NCBI GenBank assembly: GCA_020466095.1
Contig: CM035806.1
Span: forward strand, 19,466,571 to 19,530,570
DNA length: 64,000 bases
Direction of reading: 5' to 3'
Source of the DNA: Chlorops oryzae
Taxonomy: Eukaryota > Arthropoda > Insecta > Diptera > Chloropidae
Within the stretch, counting starts at the first letter, position 1, and the number at the start of each line of letters is the position of its first letter. A program made the position numbers and the translations under genes. The notes below the pieces were generated by a model. The model was given only the letters and a program-made list of their open reading frames with translations. It was not told the origin of the DNA and did no database searches. Positions 52,751 through 63,232 of the stretch are shown here, in pieces.

Positions 52751-55700
52751 GTATTGTTATTATTTGATAACTTAATCATAAATATGTATGTATGTATGTT
52801 GAATGCAAATATTTGAAAATCCCAATAAGAAAACAAAAAATGCTTAATATTCCTTTTTGTTATATTTGTATGTGTATATTTACAGATATAATTATTAAAA
52901 AAAGAATAAAGAAAAAATAAAGAAAAAAGTACTAAAATGTGGAAATAGCGCTACCATAGCTCTCAGCTTACAATCATAATTACAGAAAATAGAAATTTTC
53001 AACGAATAACAACTCTTCGCAAGATGAGATAACGCTTACTTAAACAAAACCAGAAAAACAAATTATATGCCCATCCGACACTCGACTCTACTAACAATGC
53101 TCTAACAAAAAAAGAACAAATAAACACCAAATACCAAAAAAAAATACCTGAGGTAGGCAATCCTTTAACAAATCTCCTTTCGATTTTGTTGACTTCTCGT
53201 TTATAAATTTCTTTTTTGTTTTTCAAATTTTTGTAAGTCTTCCTCTTTTTGGTATTGTAGAAAATTGAAAACTTCCTTCTTTCCTATACCTACCGTTTCT
53301 TGATGTTTGTTTTTGTTTGTTGTATTTATTTATTTATTTATTTTTTGTTTTAATAATTTTTTACCAATGCAGTCAGATACAGAAGTTCATAACTATTCAT
53401 GGCAGTATTTTCCATCTAGAAATAATGATTTCCTTTAACAATAAGCAAACAAAAACGCCTTCAAAAAAAAAAAAGCCATTCGGCGAGTGAGTTCACTAAT
53501 TTTAAGCAATCGTAAGCGAACAACGCAACGCATTGAAAGCTGAATGCATTTGCTACTTAACTTTAACTCATTCAATAGATATGTGCCATATATACACACA
53601 CACACACACCTGTATGTCATAACGTTATAATTCAACTCGTTCACGTACAAGTACTCAACGTATTTTCTTCCAAAATTCACTTCGTCTCAGCTCCAATATG
53701 ACAACACAACAATCGGCAACATCGACACCAATAACTTCGTCATTGTCGGCATCGGCGTCTGCTTCTGCGTCTGCATCGTTCTCGTCGGGAGCTGACAGTA
53801 CTATAGATCTTACATCCAATACAAACGACGACGATAACGATCCATCTGACGCTCCTACATCCTTCGTTCCGCAACGTACAGCAAACACTCTGCACAATAT
53901 AAATCACGATAGCAACAACAACAATGTCCATAACGGTCACATTGGTGGCCCAACTCGTCGCCCATATCATCATCGCAATCATCATCATTTGCCGGCCGTT
54001 GCCTCACGGCGTCCTTTGCGTACCCCACCTTCGTCACCTTTAGCAACGATATCGACTCCACACATGAATAGTGCGGCAGCAATGTTAAGGTTTGTTATAA
54101 AAGGCTAAAAAAAAAAAAGAAAAGAACATTTAGAGAATAAACTATATTTGATTCTACTGCTATGTGGTTCAAGACCGATAGCGCGCTGCTCAATAGTTCA
54201 TACATACATATCTAGCTTCCGATTCCAAATCTTCTAAGCTTTCAATTGGAATGGTCTCCAAACCAAACTAAAAAAAAAAAAAAAATAGCCTTCGACGATA
54301 TTATCCTTTGAACTCTTTGCCAGTTCTATATAAAAAGGCAAGGCGAAACCATACGCAATAATGCTAAAAGAAATTAACAAAAGTTCGCTTAGATCCCCAT
54401 TATAAAATACTTCAAAAATTGTTTAAAATTTTTAACACTTTAAGTGAATGGCCCACAAACGCCTCAACAAATCCATCACTCGATTGAAAGAGCAACAAAA
54501 ACATCTTGCAATCCGTTTGTCAACCAAGCTCTACCGATTGATGAATTTGTTGAGGTGTTTGTGGGCTCCTTTGTGCCTGGTTTCCAATGACGCAGAGATT
54601 TCTGCGCATGATTTCCTGAAAATATTCATAGTTTGAATTCATATGGAACCATTTTCAATCAAGTGCGGATTTGATTGTAACTGCGTCCATACGATTGAAT
54701 TTATTGAATGTTTGCGCTATTGGAAACCAGGCATTAATCAAAAAGTTTTTACACAAGATTTTTTATATTTTTTTTTATTTTTATTATTATTATTATTATT
54801 TTATGTTCTAATATTTATACATTCACTTAGACAATTCATAAAGTCTTCTAAAATCCCATTTAAATTTATCCCCTGCTATAATGAATATTTTTAAAGCTAA
54901 AAATACTCATTTTAGCGGGGGATAAATTTAAAACTGATTTTAGAAGACTTTGTGAATTCCCTGAAAAAAAAAATTTTTTCTTTTAAAATACACTGCCATG
55001 CACTTGAATAGGGACACAATTTTGCATTGACTTTTCAACACGTTTTTTAAATGGCATTGGCATCGGGCGCGAATATGGTGTCTACTCCCGTACCTTGATA
55101 TTTTTTTTTTTCATGAATACAAGCTTTAACAGCTCGGGCAGTATGACTTGGGGCAATGTCACATACAGAAAAGTCCAAGGATAGGTCCAAACATGTTTTC
55201 GTAACGATGGAACAGCCTTCTCTCATTTCTGATCATTTTTCAAGTCAAAAATTCAAGATCCCATTCGCCATAGTATAAAATTGAGCCCTACACCTTCTCG
55301 CCACCATTGCGGCTATGATTACGATGAAGGTATTGTGGTTCTTTCCGAAGAGCATGAAAATACTAAAAGTTCAAGCCGCCGGGGCACCATCTAAAGTAAG
55401 CTTTTTTTCATAGGAAAACACGATGTTCTGCAACTCTTCAATCCATCCTATAAAGTTCCTAGCAAAATAAAAACCTGCTTCAATGGGAACTTGAATAAGC
55501 GACCATTGTTTTTTGCACTTTTGCAACTCTTCAGATTGTCTGAGCCACAAATAACACTCGCTGAGCTGAGGAATACTAACAGCATTTCCGAAATTTGTGC
55601 AGCAGAACAATGCGAATTTGAGGCTGCTCTAACAATTCGCTTCTCTGCTGCGGATAAAGTTGCATTCTTGATGCGATCTTTCATGTTTATACCATAATTA

Positions 55701-58700
55701 TCCTTAGTTTTCAGAAAATTAAAATTGACCGAACTGCTTTTCTTGATTTTCTCTGTAATTTTTGTGTATAAGGCAGGGACCCAAAATAATAATTATTTTT
55801 GAATTTTAAAAATCGATATAAAATAATTTATATTTTAAAAATTAGTATTTAAGTGTTATTCTTAGAGTTTTATTTTTTGATCAAAAAACAAAAATTAATT
55901 CTCAAGTTTTATTTTTTGATCAGGAAATAACAATTATTTTTCGAGTTTTATTTTTTACTCAGAAGATAAAACTTATTCTAAGAGTTTTAGTTTTAACTCA
56001 GTAAATAAAAATTGCTTTTAGAGTTTTATTTTTTGCTCGGATGATAAAAATTATTTTTGGAGATTTATTTTTTACTCAGAAAATAAAAATTATTTTTCAA
56101 GTTTTTTGTTTTACTCACAACATTATGCAAACACAAGTATTATGCAAATATTTTTTGGATTTGAATTGTGGTTGCCGATTTCGCATCTGGCCTTTTTCAT
56201 TTCCTCGTGTTCATCATCATCCGACTCTTCATCACTTTATCCTATTTCAGGCGTTATCTTGAAGAAAGTGGTAATATACTTATGCAAGAGTTTTATTTTT
56301 CTGAGTAAAAAAAAAAAAACTCAAAAACCAATTTTTATTTTTTGAGTAATAAATAAAAATCTAAGATAAATTTTTATCTTCAGAGCAAAAAATAAAAATC
56401 GAAAAATAATTTTTATTTACTGAGTAAAAATTAAAAATCTAAAAATAAGTTTTTTCTTCTGAGTAAAAAATAAAACTCAAAAAATAATTGTTATTTTCTG
56501 ATTAAAATAATAAAACTCTTAAAATAATACTTAAATTGTAATTTTTAAAATATAATTTATAACAGTTATGGTCCCTGGTATAAGGAGCTATCTCCAGCTC
56601 TGTCGGAAATGAAAAACTTCACATCATAAAACGCTTCAGAAATGAATCAGACATTTTCTGAAGTGTTTTTTTTTTTATTTATTTGAAGTTCTTCTATTCT
56701 GTTTAATTTCTGACAGAACTGGAGATATAGCAGCACCCTAAGAATACTCTCCCTGAATGCAGGGATATGTCCCTTTTCATGATCCGTGAGACCTTTTCCG
56801 CTGCCCATTTCATTTAATAGCGTTTTAGGTGTAATGATAATGTCAAACTTGTTCTCTTAACACTAAAGGAATTTGCATTGTCCCCATTCAAGTGCATCAA
56901 AAACCGAATTTGGATGCGTGCTCGTAACAAAGCAAAGCAAAGCAAAGTCCAACGGTAAGTTTTACGAATTTTTCTATGACTGTCAAAGTGAGCTATGACC
57001 ATCACAAATTTTATTAGTTTGTATTATTCTTATTTTAAAAGTATCCCAAGCAGCAAAATAGAGCGATTCGACCAGCAGCAAGTCGAATCGACCTATTTTG
57101 GTTGAAAATACCCTATTTCTGACCTATTTTCCGGCCTTAAATATGACCTAACTTAAAAGTCCGTTTCGAAGGTCCAAATTACCTCTATTCTACCTATTTC
57201 ATGTCTCAAAGTCACTTCGACTTCCAAGTCGATTTTTGGTCGAAAATAGGTAAAAAATTCCCTATTGAGTGACTTAAAATTGACTTAACTTTGAATTCCA
57301 AATTAGGTAATTTTTCAAGGCAAACAGACCAATTTTTTGACTAAAATTCGACTTTAAAGTCCGTTTGACTTATAGGGCGAAATAGGGTCAAAAGTTGACT
57401 TATTTTGTTGCATGCTTCGACTTCAAAGTCGAGCGGACTTGATTTTTGGACTTCATAGTCGGTTTGACTTTAAAGTCGAAATAGGTCAAAATAGGTCAAG
57501 CTCCGCCATGTTTTTCGAATGGCAAATTGAGAATTATTTTTCTGCATATGTTTTTTCTTTAAGAAAAACAATTTTTTCAAGCAATATTTATTTAATTTCC
57601 ATCAATGAGAAAGCCCCTTAAAAATGAAGAAGTAGAAGGAACACTTTCACGAAAAATCTCAGCGGGCATATGTTTTTGGGACTTATTAAGCGCAAAATAA
57701 TTTTTAATGAAGTCCATATTTTATTAATTATTTATTTCTTAAGACACACGAAGAAAAAAATCTCTCGTTCATTTCTGCTTTCGAGTAATACGAATGACTG
57801 AGTAAGATATTATGTATTTATATCTTTCTCTGTTACTCTCTCTCTCACTTTTTTCGTTTCCTTTTACGTTCTCTTTCGTTTTACTCATAAGTCCAATTAG
57901 GTCGAAAATTGGTCATTGCGACTTCTTTTCGACTAATATTAGGTAAACGGACTTCTTTTCGCCCTGACTTTGAAGTCGAAATGCCCTATTATGACCTATT
58001 ATTACCGCCAATCGACTTCCAATCTATTCCCCACTTACGTCGACTCGACGTCGAATCGACGTAATTTCGACCTATTTAGGTTAGGTCAAGTAAATATTCT
58101 GACCTAATATAGGTAAGAATTTACCAATTTTCGACCTATTTTGCTACTTGGGATATCGAAAGACGAAATCAATATAAAAAGAATGAAAAAATTTGTCGCT
58201 ATTCAAGTGCATGGCAGTGTATATCCTCTATTAGGAAGGATATTCCTTTTTTTTTTTATTTCTTTAAATAAATTTTTGTTCGAAATTTTTAAGGACTAAT
58301 CCAATAAATGTTTCCGATACCTGTATATAGAGATTGGAATGTGTATAACCCACGCTTCTACCGCAAATAGACGATGCGTAAACGAGCCTCTTGCAATTCA
58401 TCATACTAAATCCACGTATTAACCGAGAAGAAGTGCTTCTTCGCTACCGCCACTGATAAGTAAATCATTTTGTGTAAATCTACACCCATTCGCTCGCTCG
58501 TTCGTTCGTTCGTTTGGATTTTCCTTGCAATAGTTGCAACTCACCTATATTTGTACATTTCGACGCTCATCGCCGGCTGCATTCCGTCGCTGTCACGTTA
58601 TATTAACTCGCGTAAGACCTTGATCAATACACATCTACATATGCATATTTTGAAAATTGTATACATATATCCGCGTCATGGTTTGGTATTGAATTGACTT

Positions 58701-60320
58701 GTATATTGGTAATAAGGATATTTGTATTTTGTACGCCAATCGGAGGAGACCTCAGTATTTTCGGCGTTTCGTTTACCACGTACCTATCAATATTCAAAAT
58801 TGTATATTTCGTTTGATTAAAATTGTGATCCTTAAGAAGCTCCAAATTTCTGGGTGCCGCCTTAACATATAAGGCTTTAAAAAATCTCATTCCATATTCG
58901 CTTTTTCGTTTAGAAGTGGAAAAAAAAATGTTTCTGCTTCTGTTTTCGTCACGTAACGCCACAGAATTTCCTGGCGAATGTGTTCGGACGACACTCGTCT
59001 ATAGTCTCCTCAAGAAAGGCGTACGCCTGTCACGTGTGCCACTACGCAAATGCCCGACCATAAACACATACATATTCCATATGTACATATCATCGATTTA
59101 ATGGCTTTCTCTGGTATTTCAATCGTTGACCAGTGAAAATTTATTTCCGGTCCGCGGATGCGTCTCAACGTCCGGTCGAATAAATTTTCTACGCAACAAT
59201 TACTCCTCCTTATGAAAACTTTGCAAATGGAAATAATTTTTTTTTTTTTTTTTTTGGGAATGCAATCCATCTTACGTACGTACGTACTAGTCATTGAATC
59301 GAGGTATCATCTATCTGCCGTATTTTTCGATTCATTTCATCAAAACATTTTCAATTTTTTAAACGCTTTTTATTTTTTTAACGCATGCTTTTCATTTTAG
59401 TTAAATTAATCAAGACTCAAAAGTTATTTCACTCCTACGATTGCATATCACCGAAAGCAGCACTTCTAACTCCTCTCACATTCAGTGTGTAATCTAGTCA
59501 ACTTCGGTCCCGGAGTCCGTCTGTCGCTTCTCTGCAGCTTTTACACAGGATACGATTAGCCTAAATGAAATCGAACGTGATCATAGCGCACCATAGACTT
59601 GTTCAAATCCATAAAAATCAAGGTCCCTTACTCTGTAGTTCTACTCGGACAAGGATTTGCTCGGATTCGAACGATTCATACTCTCTTACTCGTATGTCGG
59701 ATGTTCGTTATACGCTATTATTGATTATTCGTTCGACTCGGATTTCGTGTTCGAGTAAAATGGCTTTCCGAGTCGAACTACAGAGAAAAGGCCAAAGTTC
59801 TTTAGGCAACTTGCTACTACTATAAAATTATTATGAACAGTATAAACTTTGTAAAAAAAAAAAAAATAAGAAATAATTCCAAAAAATATGTGCTTTTGGG
59901 CCGTTTCACAATGTGAGCGGGAAAGAAAATTAATTCTCATGCCAAAAGTCGTCCATCTCTCGTTGTGACAATCGAAAGAGAGAGAGAGAGCTAGAGTGGG
60001 AGTGAAATAATTTTCTGAAGTCTATTATTTTCGGCAATTTTCCCTATTTAAAAAAACACTTTTTTTTTCTATTTTAATTTACTTGATTATTCTTGTCGTG
60101 TGTGTGGCAAATATATATTAAAATAACAAATGTTACATTATTCAATAAATGCTGTGGTTTTTCCATTTGCAGTGTTCATCCACATCCATATAATAATGCA
60201 GCAGCACGTCGTAATTATCGTCCGAAGCATACTAAACAGCATCAGGAGTCACTGGCTAATGCTAATAGTAGCAGTGCATCCAATGATGGAAAGAGATCTC
60301 CAAAGCACGCTAAAAAATAG
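46700..60320 (+). CDS. Mlf: Myeloid leukemia factor (MLF), whole coding span
   Basis: Exons 46700..46746, 49175..49380, 49510..50026 and 60173..60320 join in frame to 305 aa. Adding 53691..54089 gives 438 aa. Residues 1-40 (DDDMFLGNPMHAMNMQMRSM) match the start of the MLF family. Exon 3 holds the conserved core: FCSSSVITMS, GPGGIRETRKTVQDS, KKMAIGHHIGERAHIIEK and RQEFINLEEE, then an Asp/Glu run and a Gln run. The C-terminus is basic (RRNYRPKHTKQHQES, ending SPKHAKK). MLF proteins shuttle between nucleus and cytoplasm. In Drosophila, MLF was found through DREF, works with DnaJ-1 to stabilise the RUNX factor Lozenge, and lessens polyglutamine toxicity. All junctions are GT..AG and phase-consistent. 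Confidence 0.95.
47461..47680. repeat. 55-bp tandem repeat in Mlf intron 1, four units
   Basis: ATGATGCGG starts recur at 47461, 47516, 47571 and 47626, each followed by TTTTTCC and GTTAAAGGGTTAATG (the last unit diverged). A related single piece is at 38190-38260. Confidence 0.85.
49021..49100 (+). CDS. Mlf: Mlf alternative first coding exon, form 1b
   Basis: ATG at 49021 in a favourable context (GGCAATG) opens 26 codons (MSRRKGKSQAKNNRNDGFHA...) plus AA, followed by donor GTGAGC at 49101. The leftover phase equals that of exon 1a, so it joins exon 2 in frame (...DDNNPMHAMN). It replaces the acidic/aromatic N-terminus with a basic, lysine/arginine-rich one that could change localisation. 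It sits only 74 bp before the exon 2 acceptor, so this intron is very short. Inferred from frame and splice sites; no transcript was available. Confidence 0.6.
49175..49380 (+). CDS. Mlf: Mlf exon 2
   Basis: Acceptor TTTTGCAG|C at 49174 and donor GCAG|GTAGGT at 49381. Encodes a methionine-rich segment (MHAMNMQMRSMNRLMNSFMP) and two copies of an NRLMN-type motif. It ends on a single base that combines with AT of exon 3 to make Asp. Confidence 0.93.
49470..49509 (+). repeat. (CA)n microsatellite forming the 3' splice-site region of Mlf intron 2
   Basis: A C-rich/CA run ending CGCACACAG lies directly against the exon 3 acceptor, in place of a normal polypyrimidine tract. CA repeats near splice sites are known to influence splicing through hnRNP L-type proteins. 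Confidence 0.85.
49510..50026 (+). CDS. Mlf: Mlf exon 3, conserved MLF core
   Basis: 517 nt. The acceptor is preceded by a (CA)n tract (...CGCACACAG|AT) and the donor is AACAG|GTGAGC. It carries the most conserved MLF sequence plus an acidic DDDDEDDDD run and a CAG-coded Gln run near its end. Retaining the following intron would end the protein two codons later (N-R-stop at 50028), a possible truncated form. Confidence 0.95.
50030..51085. other. Mlf intron 3, proximal part, nothing supported
   Basis: TTTATTTATCTT repeats near 50160-50210 and A/T runs. No exon is seen. Confidence 0.4.
51087..51588. mobile_element. piggyBac-type TTAA element holding two palindromes
   Basis: TTAA|CCCTCGGCCGCTGAC at left and GTCAGCTGCAGGGGG|TTAA at right. 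Inside are two separate fold-backs: 51103-51312 (arms of about 80 bp, CGTCACGCAC / GTGCGTGACG) and 51336-51546 (arms of about 50 bp, GCGATACGATGGCTTATTTT with inverse). Confidence 0.75.
51910..51980 (+). other. tRNA-like sequence with consensus A and B boxes
   Basis: The A box TAGCGTAATGG is perfect and the B box GTGTTCGAATCCC lies about 36 bp on. The anticodon arm (CCGATCATCAATCCG) does not pair properly and the acceptor ends do not match. It is therefore a tRNA-derived Pol III promoter rather than a functional tRNA gene. Confidence 0.6.
52218..52298 (-). other. Second tRNA-like sequence, opposite strand
   Basis: On the minus strand GGCTCGGATGGCTCAGTGTG (A box TGGCTCAGTGTG) is followed by GTGTTCGAATCTC (B box). 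The acceptor arms fail to pair. It faces the unit at 51910-51980. Confidence 0.55.
52645..53690. other. Mlf intron 3, distal part
   Basis: Long T run at 52722-52750, ATGT and CA microsatellites. No exon before the acceptor at 53690. Confidence 0.4.
53691..54089 (+). CDS. Mlf: Mlf exon 4, phase-symmetric 399-nt low-complexity exon, probably alternatively spliced
   Basis: Acceptor TTCGTCTCAG|CTCC and donor TTAAG|GTTTGT. The length is exactly 133 codons with identical phase on both sides, so it can be skipped or included without a frame change. The product is Ser/Ala-rich (SASASASASASF), then Asp/Asn-rich, then His/Asn/Arg-rich (HHRNHHHLP), ending with SP/TP sites (TPPSSP). It lies between the acidic core and the basic tail and looks disordered. 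Without the downstream splice it would end RFVIKG-stop at 54108, with AATAAA at 54136, so it might also serve as a last exon. Confidence 0.65.
54090..54445. other. Start of Mlf intron 4
   Basis: AATAAA at 54136-54141 could end a transcript using exon 4 as last exon. Otherwise nothing was recognised. Confidence 0.4.
54448..54737. mobile_element. Two adjacent short fold-back repeats
   Basis: 54448-54570 has arms GCCCACAAACGCCTCAACAA and TTGTTGAGGTGTTTGTGGGC. 54574-54733 has arms TGCCTGGTTTCCAATGACGC and, inverted, GCGCTATTGGAAACCAGGCA. Neither codes for protein. Confidence 0.7.
54825..54957. mobile_element. Small palindromic MITE, copy 2
   Basis: TTCATAAAGTCTTCTAAAAT and, inverted, ATTTTAGAAGACTTTGTGAA, with TTTAAATTTATCCCC inner arms. 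Related to 6405-6540. Confidence 0.75.
55060..56808 (-). pseudogene. Tc3-like transposase relic
   Basis: The apparent N-terminus at 56808 reads MGSGKGLTDHEKGHIPAFRE, the usual opening of Tc3-type transposases. After the hAT insertion the frame pieces read RAASNSHCSAAQISEML, then KQVFIL..., IVFSYEKKLTLDG and HALRKEPQYLHRNHSRNGG. All are recognisable Tc3 blocks in the right order. The Asp of the SDEKKFNLDG-type block is Tyr here, and there are several frameshifts and stops, so it is dead. Confidence 0.8.
55774..56577. mobile_element. Non-autonomous hAT element with perfect 8-bp TSD, built of inverted repeat arrays
   Basis: CAGGGACCC...TGGTCCCTG flanked by GTATAAGG on both sides. The left half repeats GAGTTTTATTTTTTNCTCAG units of about 40 bp; the right half repeats their inverse. 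Inserted in the Tc3-like element. Confidence 0.9.
57044..58153. mobile_element. TA-flanked 1.1-kb element made of GACCTATTT / AAATAGGTC motifs
   Basis: TA|TCCCAAGCAGCAAAATAG ... CTATTTTGCTACTTGGGA|TA. The interior carries dozens of CGACCTATTTT, AAATAGGTC and GACTTTAAAGTCGA motifs in both orientations. No coding sequence; the second nested insertion of the Tc3-like element. Confidence 0.8.
58225..60165. other. Mlf intron 4, distal part
   Basis: A short inverted-repeat element at 59629-59785 (TGTAGTTCTACTCGGA / TCCGAGTCGAACTACA) is the only structure seen. ORFs lack coding features. Confidence 0.45.
60173..60320 (+). CDS. Mlf: Mlf terminal coding exon
   Basis: Acceptor CCATTTGCAG|T at 60172. 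The first T completes AGT (Ser) after either exon 3 or exon 4. Encodes VHPHPYNNAAARRNYRPKHT... and a basic tail ending SPKHAKK-stop (TAG 60318-60320). The basic composition is as expected for a nuclear-targeting MLF C-terminus. Confidence 0.92.
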
Positions 60321-60505
60321 AACCCTCCGGCGGAAGTTTCACATCATCGACACGTCGTTTCAAATTAATCAAAAATATGAAAAAATTGAAATTAATGCTA
60401 GGGAAGCAAACTGGATGGATACGTTTACCATATGGAGTTATGCTGTTCGAGCGGTTTCGGACCGTTATACTTATAAATATATATATATTTATATATATTC
60501 TCTGC

Positions 60506-60511
60506 AATAAA
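60506..60511 (+). other. Mlf: Proximal poly(A) signal of Mlf
   Basis: AATAAA lies 186 bp after the stop codon, in CTGCAATAAAGCG, and is followed by a GT/T-rich stretch. A second AATAAA at 61340-61345 could give a longer 3' UTR. Confidence 0.55.
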
Positions 60512-61339
60512 GCGCGGAAGGTAGTTATGTTCTTTACGCATATTTTTTTTTTTTTTTTTGTGTAAGATTTAAATTAAGCATTGGCAAAAAGTAAAATTTC
60601 ATTTCAATATGTCACTTCTAAAATACTTTTGCTCTCATTACATACGTACAAACTTCCATACATACATCTATTATTTGTAACGGGTCGGCGCGACTAACCG
60701 CTCGAGGCACTACGTTCAATAGTGAACTATTGTGCCAGAACTTCCATACATACATAAATACACACAATCATACACACACACACACGTTTACACGTTCATA
60801 CGTTACAACTAAAAATCTGTTTTTACTTTGTATAATTTGGTAATATTCTAAATCGAATTGTGAACCTCATTCCAAAAATTTTTGAATAAGTTTTCCGAAA
60901 CATAATATAATCATTTAACAAATAATTGTTTGAAGAAAAAAGTTTTCGTTTTTGGCTTCTTTTGTTTTTAGTTTTTTTATTTTTTATTTTTTATTTTTGG
61001 TTTTTATTTTGATTTTCCTTCCTATCCTACAATTACGGATTACTTTTTATTTAAGTTCTATCTCAAAAGCAAAAAAAAAAAAACCCTTTTTTTAGGGTTC
61101 GCATATAATTTCGTTTTATGATCAAACTCTCTTAAAATATGAGGGTTTATACTGTTGCCTTTTCTTAACATAGCATAACGGCTAGATTTCAAAAATACTT
61201 GTTACAAAAAAAAAAAAAAAAAAATCAAGTTCAAGAAGAAAAAAGTTGTGTTAAAAGGAATTTAAAAAAAAAAAATGAATTCATTTTATAAAGAGCAACA
61301 GAATTAGAGAATATTCTGTATCTTTTTTTTTTTTAATTC

Positions 61340-61345
61340 AATAAA
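61340..61345 (+). other. Mlf: Possible distal poly(A) signal of Mlf
   Basis: AATAAA about 1.0 kb beyond the Mlf stop in AT-rich, gene-free sequence. Using it would lengthen the 3' UTR, as is common for genes with neuronal or germline forms. Supported by the motif only. Confidence 0.3.
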
Positions 61346-61565
61346 TGTGGACATTACACTAGACTCGAATTGTTTTTCTAAAAATGGATTAAAGGAACGA
61401 TAACTTACAGTGTATAACAGTGCAACACGTAAAATGTAAACCATGCATTTAACTGCAGTTTCTTAAAGTACTCTCAGTTTCGTAACGAATGTCAATGAGG
61501 TAACATAGGACTCATTTACGCTCGGGCCGGGCTCACCATTGTGAAATAATCGCCATTTTGTTTGG

Positions 61566-61840
61566 ACACTGACGCCGGTCATATAAAACGGGAATTTGAA
61601 TACTGACGCCGGTCATATAAAACGGGAATTGGTCGAAACGTGTGCTTAGGAGGAATATAAGTACTCAAGGGCACTCGAATCGGGCTAAATTCAACTCAAC
61701 TATAATTAATACAACTGACGACGGTCAACCAACCCTGGAACCAGTATCCCGTCTGAAGGCGGTGGGGAGGGGTAAAACGTAAAGTAACCCTGACGCAGGT
61801 CACCTAACCTAGTCGATATAGGCTGACGACGGTCATATAA
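61566..61840. repeat. Five dispersed copies of TGACGNMGGTCA
   Basis: Starts at 61570, 61604, 61716, 61791 and 61824. The first two lie in a 34-bp direct duplication (GACGCCGGTCATATAAAACG). Each copy is an inverted TGAC/GTCA pair. Lies between Mlf and the TXNDC15-like gene. Confidence 0.8.
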
Positions 61841-61919
61841 TCGTAACGAAGTACACCCTGGCAGATGTGGAACTTTATGTGACCCAAAGCCAACATTACT
61901 GAAGCCCAAAAAAAAAAAA

Positions 61920-63232
61920 AAAAAAGTACTCTCTGTTTTTACCCTGCAGTGATTCCAATTACTCCACCTAATCCCCGACTAGTCACGAAAATACCAGGAC
62001 TACTCCATCTTAATTTGCCAACGAATGCTTTTTTAGCATTAAGCTGTCATTGAAAAGAAACCACTCCCACATCTAACTACGAGTAAAACTACTGTGGGGT
62101 CAATTAGACGTCAATTGTCCCATATGTACTAATTGGCCTTGGAGTGCTCAGCTACTCCACGAATAGACCAACTTTGGTCAATTAGAGGTCAATTGTTCCA
62201 CATGTGCCAGTTGGTGTAATTTTTTAACTACACTTCGATAGCTTCACCGGTGAAAACGCAGATTATCCTTAGCATGGCCAATGTTACTTTATTGGAGAGA
62301 GGTGTTTTTTTTTTTTTTTTAGATTAAGACTGGTAATGTAATAATCGATTCCTACGATTTAGTTAGGAGATATCGATAGGGATACGATTTGATTGTTCAC
62401 TAACAAAAACAAGACATCCTTTCAACTACTTGCGGCTTCTTGGTCTGCAGGGGGCAAAAGTCTGAATACGGAGGGCTCTATAGTAAAAAATATTATTATT
62501 ATTTGTGTATTGCGCCTTAATAAATTAAGACGCAATCTTTAAAAAAAATAAGAGGCGCTAGCTTCCGAGGCTATCGGCCTAGTAAAAAATATATTTGGCA
62601 TTAAGGCTCCTGACTATGGCTTACTGCTTAATCAAAAGACTGATTGCCAGCGGAGAAAGGTAGCAGGGCATTTCCAGCTCACACGGCCTTACATGTCATA
62701 CCTTTTGCCGTTACATTTTTGCTTTAAGTCCAGTACATATTATAGTATGGTAACAAAATAAAAAAAAAAAGATCTTAACTACAATTTGATTATTCATCAT
62801 GCGATCCCAGCGTTATGTTCTTCGTGGGCTTGGATTGAAGCTCAAGGTCTAATAAACGGTCCGAATTCTCGATTCCAAGGCGACTTATTAAGTTTTCCAT
62901 TTAAGAAAGCACATGCACTGGTTTAGTAGGTTGGTTAGGCTATTGCCCAGGTTGTATTCTTTGCTCCATCGATAGGCAGTGGTTGCTATAACTTTCTAAA
63001 TTCTTACAAAAAATGTTTAGTTCAATTAAACGGAGATTGAGTTTCTACAACGAAAAAATTTCATATATTATTAACCCATCTTAAGCCTATTAAAAATCAA
63101 AAATTCAAGAACAATCAATCATAAAAAAAAACAGCTTTCTCTACAATTAGTCTATGTACAATACGAAAAACAAAAACAAAAAACAAAAGAAGTCTTTTTT
63201 CACGTAGTTTCGAATGCCTTATGACTAACGCT
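61920..63232. other. Intergenic / 3' flank between convergent genes
   Basis: Contains a diverged direct repeat (GTCAATTAGACGTCAATTGT near 62098 and GTCAATTAGAGGTCAATTGT near 62178). No gene was recognised. A minus-strand AATAAA near 62291 is far from the TXNDC15-like stop. Confidence 0.4.

Larger units (their letters stand above)
54991..58219 (-). mobile_element. Tc3-like (Tc1/mariner) element, 3.2 kb, with nested insertions
   Basis: Ends CACTGCCATGCACTTGAATA and the inverse TATTCAAGTGCATGGCAGTG, each next to TA. It contains a broken minus-strand transposase and has been invaded by the hAT element 55774-56577 and the TA-flanked element 57044-58153. Removing these leaves about 1.3 kb, a normal length for the superfamily. 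The whole stack lies in Mlf intron 4. Confidence 0.85.

Noticed and set aside
53655..54082. Acidic and Cys-rich minus ORFs opposite Mlf exon 4
   Set aside because: Low-complexity shadow; only the plus frame has phase-matched splice sites.
61706..61909. 67-aa minus ORF with repeated DRRQ
   Set aside because: Produced by the repeated TGACGACGGTCA motif; no other coding support.
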